Assembly (NCBI RefSeq): GCF_904848625.1
Contig: NZ_CAJHCP010000003.1
Coordinates: 496,001-560,000, forward strand
Length of the DNA: 64,000 bases
Source: Paraburkholderia metrosideri
GTDB lineage: Bacteria > Pseudomonadota > Gammaproteobacteria > Burkholderiales > Burkholderiaceae
Direction: 5' to 3'
Numbering within the stretch: the first letter of the stretch is position 1; each line of letters begins with the position of its first letter. The notes beneath the pieces are model-generated. The model did no database searches. It had not been told where the DNA came from and saw only the letters and a program-made list of their open reading frames with translations. Both the position numbers and the translations under genes were made by a program. Positions 19,308-31,077 of the stretch are shown piece by piece.

Positions 19308-20078
19308 ATGTGTGCAACGCCGCATCTTCCGCAGCATATTGGCGCTGTCGGCGTCTGCGAAGATATGAGTGAATTCTTACTCCGCCTTTGCGGCATGAGC
19401 GGGCTGCAATTGCCGTTTTATTTCGAATCGAACAGGACGCGCGGTTCGTCGAAAGACCGAAACCATTTAAGCGACGAAGCCCGACTCAAATTTCTCGACG
19501 ACAATCGCCTCGATTACGAGATCTTCCAGAATGCCACGCAGATGATCAAACGGCATGCGAACGAATCAGGGCGAGTCTTTTCGGACGCATTGGAACGGGT
19601 GAAGGTCATTCAGGCAGCAATCAACCAGCTTGAAAATCCATACATTCACAGTTCGATGGTTTTCGGCTTCGACGATGCATTTCTGTCGAAAGTCACGAGT
19701 GTCATCCGTCGATTCGACCTTGCACCGGTCAATGCGTATCTGGACTACGCGCGAAGTCGGCAACCCGTTCTCGCCGACATGTTCGACGGATTTGTCGACG
19801 CCGTTCACAATGGCGTGGTGTCCGGTTGGGCCGTCAATCTGAGCCATCCGGAACAGCAAGTTGCACTCGAAGTGCGTGTCGGCGCGCAGGTGGTCGCATG
19901 CGGTCATAGCGGCGAGTATCGCCCTGACGTGGCTAGCGCCGGATACCCCACTTCTTACGCCGGGTTTTCCATTCCGATGCCCGCCGACATCACAGACGGC
20001 TTTCACGTTACGATCGCCAATTCCACCGAAAGCCTGCACAACGCCGGAATCTGGCGGCAAGGCTGGCACTGCGCATGA
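19308..20078 (+). pseudogene. 5'-truncated sulfotransferase with C-terminal beta domain
   Basis: The frame from the ATG at 19308 begins in the middle of a family pattern. IGAVGVCEDMSEFLLRLCG resembles the late 'VGVTE' segment of Golgi-type sulfotransferases, followed by LSDEARLKFLDDNRLDYEIF, the usual end of that domain. The N-terminal half, with the PAPS-binding loop, is absent. The preceding bases are the thiD terminator. The last 90 residues (DGFVDAVHNGVVSGWAVNL onward) form a domain often attached to sulfo- and glycosyltransferases. The stop overlaps the APS kinase start. It could still be translated, but it should not be an active enzyme. Confidence 0.65.
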
Positions 20079-20749
20079 GCCTGAAGAGAACGACCATGGA
20101 ACAGCCCTCAACTTTCCTGCAACGTTGCCACGGCACAATCGCGGCTCAGGACAGGATGCAGATGTTTCGCCAGCAGCCGGTCACGATCTGGCTCACCGGA
20201 TTGTCTGGCGCGGGCAAGTCGACCGTCGCGTTCAAACTCGAAGAGCACCTCGTGTCCCTCGGCCATGCGTGCTATGTGCTCGATGGCGACAACGTCCGTC
20301 ACGGCCTCGCGAGCGACCTCGGTTTCGAAAGAAAAGACCGGCGCGAAAATATACGCCGTGTGGCGCACGTCGCTCAATTGATGAATGACGCCGGCCTCAT
20401 CGTCATCACGGCTCTTATCTCGCCGATGAGCGACGACCGTGCGATGGCGCGCGAGATTATCGGGCCCGGCAAATTTATCGAGACTTATCTTTCCGCGCCG
20501 GTCGCCACCTGCGCGCGGCGCGACCCGAAGGGTCTCTATGCAAAAGCAATGGCTGGTGAAATCGCGTCTTTCACAGGCGTATCGGCACCTTATGAGGCGC
20601 CGTCCGAGCCCGAACTTCTTATCGACACCGCTGCGCAGACGCCTATAGAAAGCGTCGCGCAAATATTCGCTTACTTGCGCGAGAACTCGCTCGCGACTGT
20701 GTCGACTGCCGCAGCAACGGCTACCGGCCAAGAAGCCAGCGCAGCGTAG
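20075..20749 (+). CDS. cysC: Adenylylsulfate (APS) kinase
   Basis: 224 residues from the ATG at 20075, which overlaps the preceding stop; a second ATG at 20096 with AAGAGAAC upstream is also plausible. It has the P-loop GLSGAGKST, DGDNVRHGL and the conserved segment EIIGPGKFIETYLSAPV...RDPKGLYAKA. It phosphorylates APS to PAPS, the sulfuryl donor. A free-standing cysC beside a sulfotransferase gene points to sulfation of a glycan or small molecule rather than assimilation. The partner transferase here is truncated, so the PAPS may serve another enzyme. Confidence 0.93.
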   Translation: MSLKRTTMEQPSTFLQRCHGTIAAQDRMQMFRQQPVTIWLTGLSGAGKSTVAFKLEEHLVSLGHACYVLDGDNVRHGLASDLGFERKDRRENIRRVAHVAQLMNDAGLIVITALISPMSDDRAMAREIIGPGKFIETYLSAPVATCARRDPKGLYAKAMAGEIASFTGVSAPYEAPSEPELLIDTAAQTPIESVAQIFAYLRENSLATVSTAAATATGQEASAA

Positions 20750-20778
20750 CCAGGCATCGTTTTCGTTGGTCTGCTCCA

Positions 20779-20813
20779 AAAGAAAAACCCGCATTTCTGC
20801 GGGTTTTTCTTTT
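20779..20813. terminator. Bidirectional terminator between cysC and groEL
   Basis: AGAAAAACCCGCA-TTTC-TGCGGGTTTTTCT forms a 13-bp perfect stem with a 4-base loop. It is flanked by A-rich and T-rich tracts on each side, so it can serve cysC (plus) and groEL (minus). Confidence 0.88.
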
Positions 20814-20883
20814 GGAAAGCACGCCTCGCGACGCGCTCTCCCATGTGTTCCAACCGGGCCCCGCGAACGAGGCCCAAGCGGAA

Positions 20884-22527
<1,644 letters not shown>

Positions 22528-22578
22528 CTAACTCCTTGAATTCTTGGGATATGACCGGGAAAAGTAGCGGCTTTGCGC

Positions 22579-22869
22579 TTACTTCTGCACCACGGCCATG
22601 ATGTCTTCTTCGCGCATCACGAGCAGTTCGTTGCCGTCGACCTTGACGGTCTGGCCTGCGTACTTGCCGAACAGGACGCGGTCACCAACCTTCACGTCGA
22701 GTGCGATTTGTGCACCCTTGTCGTCGCGCTTGCCCGGGCCGACTGCCAGAATTTCGCCTTGATCCGGCTTTTCTGCTGCGGCTTCGGGGATCACGATGCC
22801 CGACGCGGTCTTGGTTTCTTGATCCAGACGTTTGACGATCACGCGATCATGCAAAGGACGAAGGTTCAT
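22579..22869 (-). CDS. groS: 10 kDa co-chaperonin GroES
   Basis: 96 residues from the ATG at 22869, starting [17 protein letters not shown]. The mobile loop ([18 protein letters not shown]) contacts GroEL and the C terminus is [12 protein letters not shown]. The length is exactly that of the family. It is controlled by the CIRCE element just upstream. Confidence 0.98.
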   Translation of the reverse strand: MNLRPLHDRVIVKRLDQETKTASGIVIPEAAAEKPDQGEILAVGPGKRDDKGAQIALDVKVGDRVLFGKYAGQTVKVDGNELLVMREEDIMAVVQK

Positions 22870-22941
22870 ACATACTCCTCTCTTGATTGAGACTGAAGAA
22901 CGCTGAGAAAACCCGGCTGGCTGAGCCAACCGGCGATGTTG

Positions 22942-22968
22942 TTAGCACTCTCGTGCGGTGAGTGCCAA
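22942..22968 (-). promoter_or_regulatory. CIRCE operator (HrcA site) of groES-groEL
   Basis: On the plus strand, TTAGCACTC (22942-22950), a 9-base spacer, then GAGTGCCAA (22960-22968). This is the CIRCE inverted repeat with one mismatch in the outer part. It lies between the promoter -10 and groES, so HrcA binding would block transcription until heat shock. Confidence 0.92.
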
Positions 22969-22996
22969 TTATATGGACGGGTGGTGACAAATTCAA
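22968..22996 (-). promoter_or_regulatory. Sigma-70 promoter of groES-groEL
   Basis: On the minus strand: -35 TTGAAT (22996-22991), 17-base spacer, -10 TATAAT (22973-22968). The CIRCE operator begins at the end of the -10, so the expected start of transcription is inside the operator. No convincing sigma-32 promoter was seen in addition. Confidence 0.8.
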
Positions 22997-22999
22997 GAA

Positions 23000-23833
23000 G
23001 GGGATGGCCGATCGGGGTGTCGAGATTCACTTAACTTTGGACTTTGGTCATGTAAGTTTGAACTCGAGACCCGCGCCCAGACTCCGAAATAAGAAATTCC
23101 TTTTGCAAAAACAATGACTTAGAATTCAAATCGTGGGGCCGAAAAAATACACATGTCTCTGCGTCATCTAGCGATTTCCAACGACAACCCTTACGCAAAA
23201 GATAGCAGATTGAATTTTGTCAAGGGTAAACCCTGCATTCGATCTCAGCCTTCACCCACGCTTGGGGGAGTCGAAATACTTGATGCCGCCCCACGGCCTC
23301 CGCTGAAATCACTGCACAAAGTTATTACATAAGACGCCGTTCCTGTCCGCGATAGCGCCTTAGTGCAGGCGCTGGGATGCAGCTAGACTCGAAAGTAGGG
23401 AATTTAGTGGATTTCGCTTGGAAACGCCCATTCTTCAAATGCAGCCCTCATCGGGTGCCCGTCGTCGAATGCGCACTCAGCGGCGCGAAATGCACGCACG
23501 AATGAGCCATTGTCATGAAACGGCGATCGTCGCTTGTTGACCCGCGGGAGACATCGCCGGTTCCCGGAAGCAGAGATCCAACGTCCGAACTCCAGCCTTG
23601 CCCGCGTTTTCGCCTGGGGCGAGTAGCCGTCGTTCATGGCGCGATAGTCAGCGATTGCTTAAGAGCGTGCTGAACATCGTCTAATTCGGCCGACGAAGGG
23701 TCTCATAGCGTCACTTTGCGAAATGCCCAGTGCCGACCCACATGCCGAGCGGTGTGGCAGGGGTAACGCCTCCGGGCCGTCACCTGTGCCGACCCGGGGC
23801 CAAGCAAATTCACACCGTTTCGCGGACATGTAA
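23000..23833. other. Non-coding or eroded stretch between groES and the mobile-element region
   Basis: About 830 bases without a convincing gene. A 77-codon leftward frame at 23404-23637 lacks a Shine-Dalgarno sequence and any family features. The sequence is less GC-biased than the core genes. The SOS promoter described separately lies at its right edge. Confidence 0.5.
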
Positions 23834-23893
23834 CTGTGTTTTTATACAGTATAATTGCGCTTACCTAATAGCAGCGAGGATGGCCTAATGATG
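23834..23893 (+). promoter_or_regulatory. Orphan SOS promoter: LexA box, -10, Shine-Dalgarno and start codon
   Basis: CTGTGTTTTTATACAG at 23834-23849 fits the CTGT-N8-ACAG LexA box exactly. TATAAT follows at 23850-23855, then GAGGA at 23876-23880 and ATG codons at 23888 and 23891. The order is that of a damage-induced gene read rightward. The coding sequence is missing: within a few codons the DNA changes to a reversed istB/istA remnant. Confidence 0.75.
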
Positions 23894-23894
23894 G

Positions 23895-24738
23895 ACGACC
23901 GATTGTGGGCAGACGCAATTCGTTGAGCATCAGTCCCATGCTGCCGATGTCGTAAGTCGGTGCGCTCGTGCGAGCACCTCTTCGCCAAGCAACGCGTCGT
24001 AAATCGAGGCGTCGGGCATCTCGACAAACACAATGGGACATTCGGCCTAGCGCGGAGCAATTGTGCGAAGAGCGCTTCCAGATCGGGCAGTTCGCCGAGT
24101 TCCAGCAGTACTTCAAGCCGCTGGGCCAGTTCTGCCTCTACGCCGTAATTGCCGGCAAGCTCCAGCAGGCCCACGATGGCCTTGCACGCGTTGCGCGGGC
24201 TCAGTGCTTGATCCAGGCGCTCCCAGGTCCGGTGGTACGCCTCACGCGGAAACAGATCGTCACGAAACACGAGGCCCCTGAAGGCTTGCGGTTTGCGTTT
24301 GAGTGACTCGATAAAATGTCGATAGTTAATCGCACGTCCGCGACCTGCGCTCGTACTCCTGACTCGCGCCGTGCTGTGCACGAGCGCTCCCGACAAATAG
24401 CAGTCAAGCCGATCGCTGTAGAGACGTACTTTCAAGCGATGCCCGATCAGGCGTGAGGGCGCGCTGTAGAGGCTGTTGTCCACCGTAAAAGTGCCGCTGC
24501 GCGTCACGCACCCTTCGTCCTCAACAAAGTCGGTACGGTGTTCAGGCAGATCCATGAGGTATGTGCGCTCGACTTGAAACGCAGCGGCATTGCGCCGGTT
24601 GCGGCGCATCACCACGCCGCGCACAAACTCCTCGTAGGCCGGCCGATCATCGAAATCGCGATGACCACATAACTCCAACCCCTGATCAACTGCGTCCTTC
24701 AAGTAGCGATGCGAGGATTCGACGCTGCCATTCTCGTG
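23895..24738 (-). pseudogene. IS21-family remnant A: 3' part of istA and 5' end of istB
   Basis: The leftward frame contains the late half of an IS21 transposase (HENGSVESSHRYLKDAVDQ, then SGTFTVDNSLYSAPSRLIGH). It is broken by an in-frame TGA at 24750-24748 and a frameshift near 24050, where the sense passes to a frame reading VEMPDASIYDALLGEEVLA. The beginning of istB (APTYDIGSMGLMLNELRLP) follows and is cut off near 23898. Both ends of the element are absent. Confidence 0.8.
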
Positions 24739-24760
24739 CTTATGGGCTCAAGCCCATAAG
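24739..24760. repeat. 22-bp palindrome at the junction of IS21 remnant A and the IS91-type element
   Basis: CTTATGGGCT-CA-AGCCCATAAG, perfect 10-bp arms. It creates the in-frame stop in the istA remnant and lies about 375 bases beyond the IS91 transposase stop. IS91-family ends carry such palindromes, so this may be the element terminus. That reading is inference. Confidence 0.5.
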
Positions 24761-25115
24761 GCAGAGATTTTTTGGTTGGCGGTCGCGGCAACCAGCGCAT
24801 CGCCATGTCGTCGGACCTGATCCGCGACCGGTAATCAAAAAAATGTTTGTGCTAAACCGCTCCACAGGCGGCGGCCGCTATGGGCATTGAATGACCGCCG
24901 CGGTAATTTGTGATGTGTTGCAGGGGCGATCACACACGGACTTCCGGCGGCAGTGGGAAACATCACGTGTAAAGGCAGCGCGAATGTGCGCGTGAACCGG
25001 CAAATCACCCGCCATTTTGGAGTACGCTGGTGCGCCAGCAGATCGAAGGCACGAGTGCAGCCGCGTTGGCCTCGTCAGGAAAGGCGAACGTGTACGGAAA
25101 CAGGTGCGATGGCAA

Positions 25116-26323
25116 CTAGCGCGCATGGGTGGGACCTGGCGGGGCTCGTGGAAGGCTGCCGGGCATGTCTTCGATGCGGAGCATGTGTCCCTTGCCACAT
25201 ACGGGGCAGTCGCGCAGGGACTTGCGGGTGAGTCGCTGGTAGCGGTCACGGTAGTCTTCCCCGGGCTCGACTGCGGCAGCGGCGGGAGCCTCGAAACCGA
25301 GCAGCCGCCTGCAGGTGGCGAGCTTGTCGGCACGATGGCAGTTGGCGAGCCACCCGTAACTGCGAATGCGCTTGAAGCCGTCAGGTAGCACATGCAGCAG
25401 GAAGCGACGGATGAACTCGTCGGCGGTGAGCGTCATGGTTCTTTGTCTGGACTCGTGCCGATAGTCCTTCCAGCGGAACTGCACGGTGTACCCGTCGAAG
25501 GCGAGCAGCCGGTTGTTGGAGATAGCGACGCGGTGGGTGTAGCGGCCCAGGTAATCGAGCACGTGTTTGGCACCGCCAAAGGGTGGCTTGGCGTAGACCA
25601 CCCACTCCGCCCGTGCCGCGGGTGCAAGCCAGGCTGCGAATTCGACGGGATCGCTCAGGGACTCGAAGTGACCGTGCAGGCGCAGGCCGCCGGCGTCGTA
25701 AACGCGGCGCAGCAGTTCGAGAAACAGGCGGCGAAAGAGCCGTGACAGGACCCGCACGGACAGGAAGAAGCCGGGACGGCAGGCGATCCAGCGCTCGCCG
25801 TCCGGGGAGATGCCGCCGCCCGGCACAACGCAATGCACATGAGGGTGATGCTGCAGATTCTGTCCCCACGTATTGCAGGATCGTGAGGAAGCCGATCTCG
25901 GCGCCCAGGTGCTTCGGATCGGCGGCGATCGTGCGCAACGTTTCGGCGCTGGCGCGAAACAGCAGATCGTAGAGCGTCCTCTTGTTCTGGAACGCGAGAG
26001 CGGCGACGGATTCGGGAAGCGTGAAGACGACATGAAAATACTCGGTCGAGGAGAGGAGCTCCGCATGCCGGCGTTCGAGCCATTGCGCGAGGGCGAGTGA
26101 CTGGCACTTCGGACAGTGCCGGTTACGACACGAGTCGTAACTGATGCGCTGATAGCCGCATGCATCGCACTGCTCGAGATGGGCACCAAGCGCTGCGGTA
26201 CGACACAGCTCGATGGCACTCATCACGCGTCGCTGCACACGACTGAGCCCCCCCGGCATGGGATAGCCGGAAACTGGGCCCACGCTGGCGGAAAATGTCC
26301 GCCACTTCGAGCGCCGGTCGCAT
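25116..26323 (-). pseudogene. IS91-family transposase with two frameshifts
   Basis: Starting MRPALEVADIFRQRG at 26323, the sense passes to a second frame at a C7 tract (26248-26254), then reads LSRVQRRVMSAIELCR. The zinc finger is CDACGYQRIS...CRNRHCPKC. A second frameshift near 25870 comes before the HUH motif HHPHVHCVVPGGG and the two-tyrosine motif DYLGRYTHR. The C terminus is DCPVCGKGHM. All IS91 landmarks of rolling-circle transposition are present but split over frames, so it should be inactive. It lies downstream of its usual companion integrase. Confidence 0.85.
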
Positions 26324-26335
26324 GAGGTTTGGTGA

Positions 26336-26982
26336 TGCCGCTGCGCTTGCGTGCAAGCTCGCACGCGTCGCCCACAGCATGGCGGGTGATGGGCCGCCCC
26401 GGAATGCTGCCTGGAAAGAGCCATTCCTTCGGATGGGCGTCCTGCCAGTACAGTCTCAGGATCTCGAGCAGCCTCGGCGAGAGCATTACATAGCGATCCT
26501 TACGGTTCTTCCCCTGGTTCACACGGATCATCATGCGCTTGCTGTCGATATCGGTGACCTTCAGATGCACGACTTCGGAGACACGCAGTCCGGCGGCGTA
26601 CGCGGTCATCAGGATGGTGCGGTGCTTGAGACTGGCGACCGACTCGAAGAAGGTGGTGATCTCCTCCAGGCTGAGGACGACTGGCAGTCGGAACGGCTTC
26701 TTCGGTAACGGAAAGTCCTCGTCGCTCCAGGGTCGCGTGAGCGTCACACGGTAGAGAAACCGGAGTGCGCCGATCGTTGCGCCGAGACTGGCGGGTGCCA
26801 GCTTGCGTTCTTCGCGGAGGTAGATGAGTCAGGCCCGGATCTCATCGGGACCCAGAAGTTCGGGCGAACGGCGAAAGTGGCGGGCGAAACTGGCTACCTG
26901 AATCAGATAGGACTTCTGGGTATTATCTGCAAGGTTGCGGATCTGCATGTCATGCATGCATGCGTTGGCGCAGTGGCGTCAT
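26336..26982 (-). pseudogene. IS91-associated tyrosine integrase, interrupted and 3'-truncated
   Basis: ATG at 26982 with GGAGG seven bases upstream. A short frameshifted leader gives way to MQIRNLADNTQKSYLIQVAS, the SAM-like N-terminal domain. An in-frame TGA follows at PDEIRA-stop-LIYLREER. The catalytic domain continues from about 26747 with TAYAAGLRVSEVVHLK (catalytic Arg) and ends at GITKPH, just before the HxxR...Y part. The last third of the protein is deleted and the transposase begins at once. Confidence 0.75.
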
Positions 26983-27291
26983 GGCGAGCCTCCTGGAAGC
27001 AGTGGGTGGAATGCCCAACCGGGCGTTCACATACTGCTCCCGGCGATACCACTCACCACCTCGCCGGGGTTCAGCGCCAGACAACCCTCTTCATGAAACG
27101 TGAGCCACGGACCTGTGCCTACCTCCCCACTACCGCGTCAGCGGTTAAGTACATCTGGACTTATGTGCAGCGCGCGGTTATGTGGAGTAGTGCATCTCGC
27201 TCCGCCCGGGCCAAAGCATCGATGCGGCCATACTCAACATAATCATCGGCCAAGGCGTACCGTGGTTTTCCACTTCAACGACGTGGAGGCC
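26983..27291. other. Spacer between IS91-type element and the recombinase fragment
   Basis: About 310 bases without a gene. It contains two close copies of a TTATGTGNAG motif (27162-27171 and 27179-27188) that could be part of the end of the tyrosine-recombinase element to the right. Confidence 0.4.
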
Positions 27292-27561
27292 ATGATGCTT
27301 ACTACTCTCTTTCCCAGGTTTCACCAACGTTATCTCGACTCCCCGGTTGCGGACTGGCTTGTAGGCTTTGCCGACTGGCTGGTGGCTGTCGGCTATGCGC
27401 ACGACCCGGCACATGATCATGTCCGCAGGCTGAAGCAGGTCCTCGAAGCTCGCGAACCGGTCACTTCCGATGCAATGTTTTCGGCCGCAGAACTAACCAC
27501 CATTTTCACGTCGGCCCGTCAGCAGCCCCTGTTTCGCGGAACGCAGCGTGCATTTGCGTGA
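27292..27561 (+). pseudogene. N-terminal fragment of a tyrosine recombinase
   Basis: ATG at 27292 with GGAGG upstream. About 90 residues: MMLTTLFPRFHQRYLDSPVA, then GYAHDPAHDHVRRLKQVLE, the N-terminal domain of recombinases found in multi-recombinase (RIT-like) elements. It stops before the catalytic domain, where the IS3 fragment begins. It is non-functional as it stands. Confidence 0.65.
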
Positions 27562-27591
27562 GGTCGGTCGGAATCCGTGGACGCCAACGGG

Positions 27592-27880
27592 TTAAGCACC
27601 GATTCTACGCAAATGGAATCGCTGCGTGAAAGCGGCCGGCGACAGATAGTCCAGACGCTCCTGGGTGCGCTGCCGATTATAAAAGATCTCGATGTATTCG
27701 GTGATTTCTTTCTGGGCCTGACTGCGGGTCATGAATTCGCGATGATAGACGAGTTCATTTTTCAGTGAACCCCAGAATGATTCGATGGGCGCGTTGTCGA
27801 AGCAATTTCCACGTCTGCTCATCGATGCCTGCATGCCGAACTGTTTGAGGAGCTTCTGATAGGCGTGAGCGCAGTATTGG
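27592..27880 (-). pseudogene. IS3-family transposase OrfB, C-terminal fragment
   Basis: The leftward frame reads QYCAHAYQKLLKQFG, SMSRRGNCFDNAPIESFWGS, LVYHREF and YIEIFYNRQRTQ. This is the last third of an IS3 integrase core including the final catalytic Glu (ESFWG). The N-terminal part with the first two Asp residues is replaced at 27880 by a 28-bp inverted-repeat arm. Confidence 0.85.
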
Positions 27881-27946
27881 GCGGATTCAACCGGTCGTCG
27901 CAACACCTTAAACTGAGGGGTGTTGCGACGACCGGTTGAATCCGCC
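27880..27946. repeat. Perfect 28-bp inverted repeat with 11-base spacer
   Basis: The left arm at 27880-27907 begins GGCGGATTCAACCGG. It is exactly complementary to the right arm at 27919-27946, ending CCGGTTGAATCCGCC. The 11-base spacer is TTAAACTGAGG. It lies between the broken IS3 orfB and an istB fragment. Its form recalls two abutting insertion-sequence ends. It could also form a large cruciform. Confidence 0.85.
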
Positions 27947-27955
27947 GTAGTGTTA

Positions 27956-28378
<423 letters not shown>

Positions 28379-28454
28379 CAGGTTTTTTGTTACCGGGCGA
28401 GGGTCGTTGCCTCATGTAATTTGCTACCCGTCAGAATGCAGGCGGGAGCGACTT

Positions 28455-29909
28455 ATGACGAGGCGACTCAGCATGACAACACGACAGGAATTGACTGAAG
28501 CAGTCGGCGAGCGGTATCGCCGTTCTGACCAGAATGAGAAACGCCAGATACTGGACGAATTCGTTGAGTTTACGGGTTACCATCGGAAGCACGCGATCCG
28601 TGTGCTGTGCCGGGAGTTGCGGCCGCCAAAGGTAAAGCCCGGCCCGCATAGACGCTATGACGATGAGGTGCGCGCCGCGCTGATCACCCTTTGGGAGACT
28701 GCTGACCGGATCTGCGGCAAGCGGCTGAAAGCGCTGATCCCGACGCTGATTGAGTCGATGAAGGCATGGCCACCTGTCGGTATCGAAGGAGGTACACCAT
28801 CGGCTCAAGCAGATCAGCGCCGCCACCATTGACCGGTTGCTGCACGACGTGCGCGAGCAGGCGTTCGGTGGCCAGCACCGGCGCACCAGCGGAGTCGGCA
28901 GTGCTATTCGCCGTGCCGTGCCGATCCGGACCTTCTCGGACTGGAACGATCCGCTGCCCGGTTATTTCGAGATCGATTTCGTGCAGCATTGTGGTGGCGG
29001 CAAGGTCGACAGCGAACTCGTGCACACGCTTGTGATGACCGATATCGCGACGGGTTGACCGAATGCCTGGCCATCCCGTTTCGCAGCGGCGCACTCGTTC
29101 TGGAGTATATCGAGCAGGTTCGCCGTGCGTTGCCGTTTCCCCTGCGCGGTCTGGATTGCGACAACGATACCGCCTTCATGAACGAGACGGTGTTCGACTT
29201 CAGCAAAGCGACGGGAATCGAGCTTACGCGGTCGCGCGCATACAAGAAGAACGACCAGGCGTGGGTCGAACAGAAGAATGGTGCCATCGTGCGCCGCCTG
29301 GTGGGCTATGGCAGGCTACAGGGCCTCGGGGCTACTGAAACCCTTGCCTCCCTTTACCAGGTTTCGCGGCTCTATATCAACTTCTTCCAGCCGTCGTTCA
29401 AGCTGAAATCCAAGACACGTCACGGCGCGAAGGTGACGAAGCACTATGACTCACCTTTGACGCCGCTCGAGCGCGTCCTGCGATCGGCCTCAGTGCCGGA
29501 AGCAACCAAACGCAAACTCCGAACTCGATTCAGGGCGCTCGACCCGCTGGATCTGTTGTCCCGGATGCGTGAAGCACAGCAGCACGTTGCGACCTGCAGT
29601 GAATGCGGCACCCCACCGGCCGAGACAGAGACACCTGACCGAGTTGCCCTGGCGGAATTCCTAGTCAGCCTCGGAACCGCGTGGCAGGACGGCGAGGTGA
29701 GACCAACCCACCAGCGAAAGGCCGGTGTGCCCCACACGTGGCGCAGCCGGCAAGATCCGTTCGAGCACACGTGGCCGACGATCCAGCAATGGCTCGAATC
29801 CGAGCCCGGCATTACAGCGAGGAAACTGCACGAGCGCCTCGTCGCGCTGGCACCCGCGATGTATTCCAGTGCCCAGTTGCGCACCCTGCAGCGTCGCGTG
29901 AAAGCATGA
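28455..29909 (+). pseudogene. DDE (integrase-core) transposase with two frameshifts
   Basis: ATG at 28455 with GGGAG upstream. An N-terminal DNA-binding part (HRKHAIRVLCREL) is followed by a frameshift near 28770. The catalytic core then reads YFEIDFVQHCGGG, frame-shifts near 29055, and continues LDCDNDTAFMNE and NDQAWVEQKNG, giving D, D and E. The remainder to 29909 includes TWPTIQQWLESEPG. I recognise a large integrase-core transposase but not its exact family (IS481- or ISNCY-like). All catalytic residues survive, so the lesions look recent. Confidence 0.75.
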
Positions 29910-29960
29910 AGATCGAATCGTGCACGAGAACTGGTGACCCGGATACTGGGCGACGCCGAT

Positions 29961-30003
29961 GCGATGAAGGCTGGCGCCGCTACGCAGCGCCAGCCTTCAT
30001 CGC
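29961..30003. repeat. 17-bp perfect inverted repeat
   Basis: GCGATGAAGGCTGGCGC (29961-29977), 9-base spacer, and its exact complement at 29987-30003. It lies between the DDE transposase and the IS110 gene. It may be an IS110 target structure or the subterminal part of the DDE element. Confidence 0.8.
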
Positions 30004-30045
30004 AGAACAATGGGAAAACGACAATTAGACGGGAATAACATCTTC

Positions 30046-31077
30046 CCGTGAGGCAACACGCATTCTCAACTTGATTGTCGCGCGTCTCTCATCCAGATTG
30101 TCGCGCCACAGCACGGCGTCGGGCCGACAGGCAAGCCCGAATTGGTACGCCCTGAGGTCCGCCGTAGCAGGTTGCTCGAACTCGTGGCCTCCCTACCGCC
30201 CTGCCTTATCGGCATGGAGACCTGCTCAGGCGCACATCACTGGGCGCGGGAGTTCGAGAAGCTCGGCCATACCGTTCGTCTGATGGCGCCAAAGTTCGTC
30301 TCGCCATACCGGATGGCAGGTAAGCGTGGAAAAAATGATGCGAATGACGCAGCTGCAATCTGTGAGGCAGTCATCAGACCGAACATGAGGTTTGTGCCTA
30401 TCAAGACGATCGGTCAGCAAGCAGATCTATTTATCCACCGGGCACGCCAAGGATACATTGAAGAGCGTACAGCGCTGATCAACAGGATCCGTGGACTACT
30501 GAGCGAACTCGGCATCGCGCTTCCACTTAAGGCGAGTGCTATGCGGCGGGAGGCGCTCGCGGTATTGGAGGATTTGCCCGGCTGGTGCAACACGGCGATC
30601 GGAGACATGCTTAACCACCTTGGTCGTCTGGATGAGCGTATTAGAGAGTACGACAAGTATCTCGCACAATTAGCCAAACAGAATGACAGAGCATGTCGAT
30701 TAATGAAGCTCGCTGGCGTCGGGCCGACAACTGCAACAGCCATAGTAGCGAGTGTCGGTAACGGGCATGACTTCAAGAATTCGCGACAGTTCTGTGCCTG
30801 GTTGGGACTGACCCCGGGGCAGCACAGTTCTGGGGGCAAAGCCAGACTCGGAAGTATCACCAAGACTGGCGACAGCTACCTTCGAACGTTGCTCGTCATG
30901 GGCGCGAGATCGCTGCTCATGAAGGCGGCAGCCCATTCCGATCCAGTCAGTCGTTGGGCTCTGCAATTGAAGCAGCGGCGAGGATTCGGTCGCGCAGTCG
31001 TTGCAATCGCAGCCAAGAACGCGCGAATGTGCTGGGCCGCGCTACGCCTGGGCGACGCGTTCAAGGTCCCGGTCTAG
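30046..31077 (+). CDS. IS110-family transposase, N terminus uncertain
   Basis: From an ATG at 30142 there are 311 residues. The same frame is open from about 30046 but has no ATG there. It shows IGMETCSGAHHWAREF (Glu of the DEDD site), RGKNDANDAAAICEA (DxxD), and the C-terminal transposase_20 part AGVGPTTATAIVASVG...WLGLTPGQHSSGGK with the conserved serine. The first catalytic Asp, normally near residue 10, is not seen as GID; the nearest match is LDCRAS. A 5' truncation is therefore likely. Confidence 0.8.

Noticed and set aside
23404..23637. 77-codon leftward frame between groES and the mobile region
   Set aside because: No Shine-Dalgarno, no recognised features; cannot be told apart from chance.
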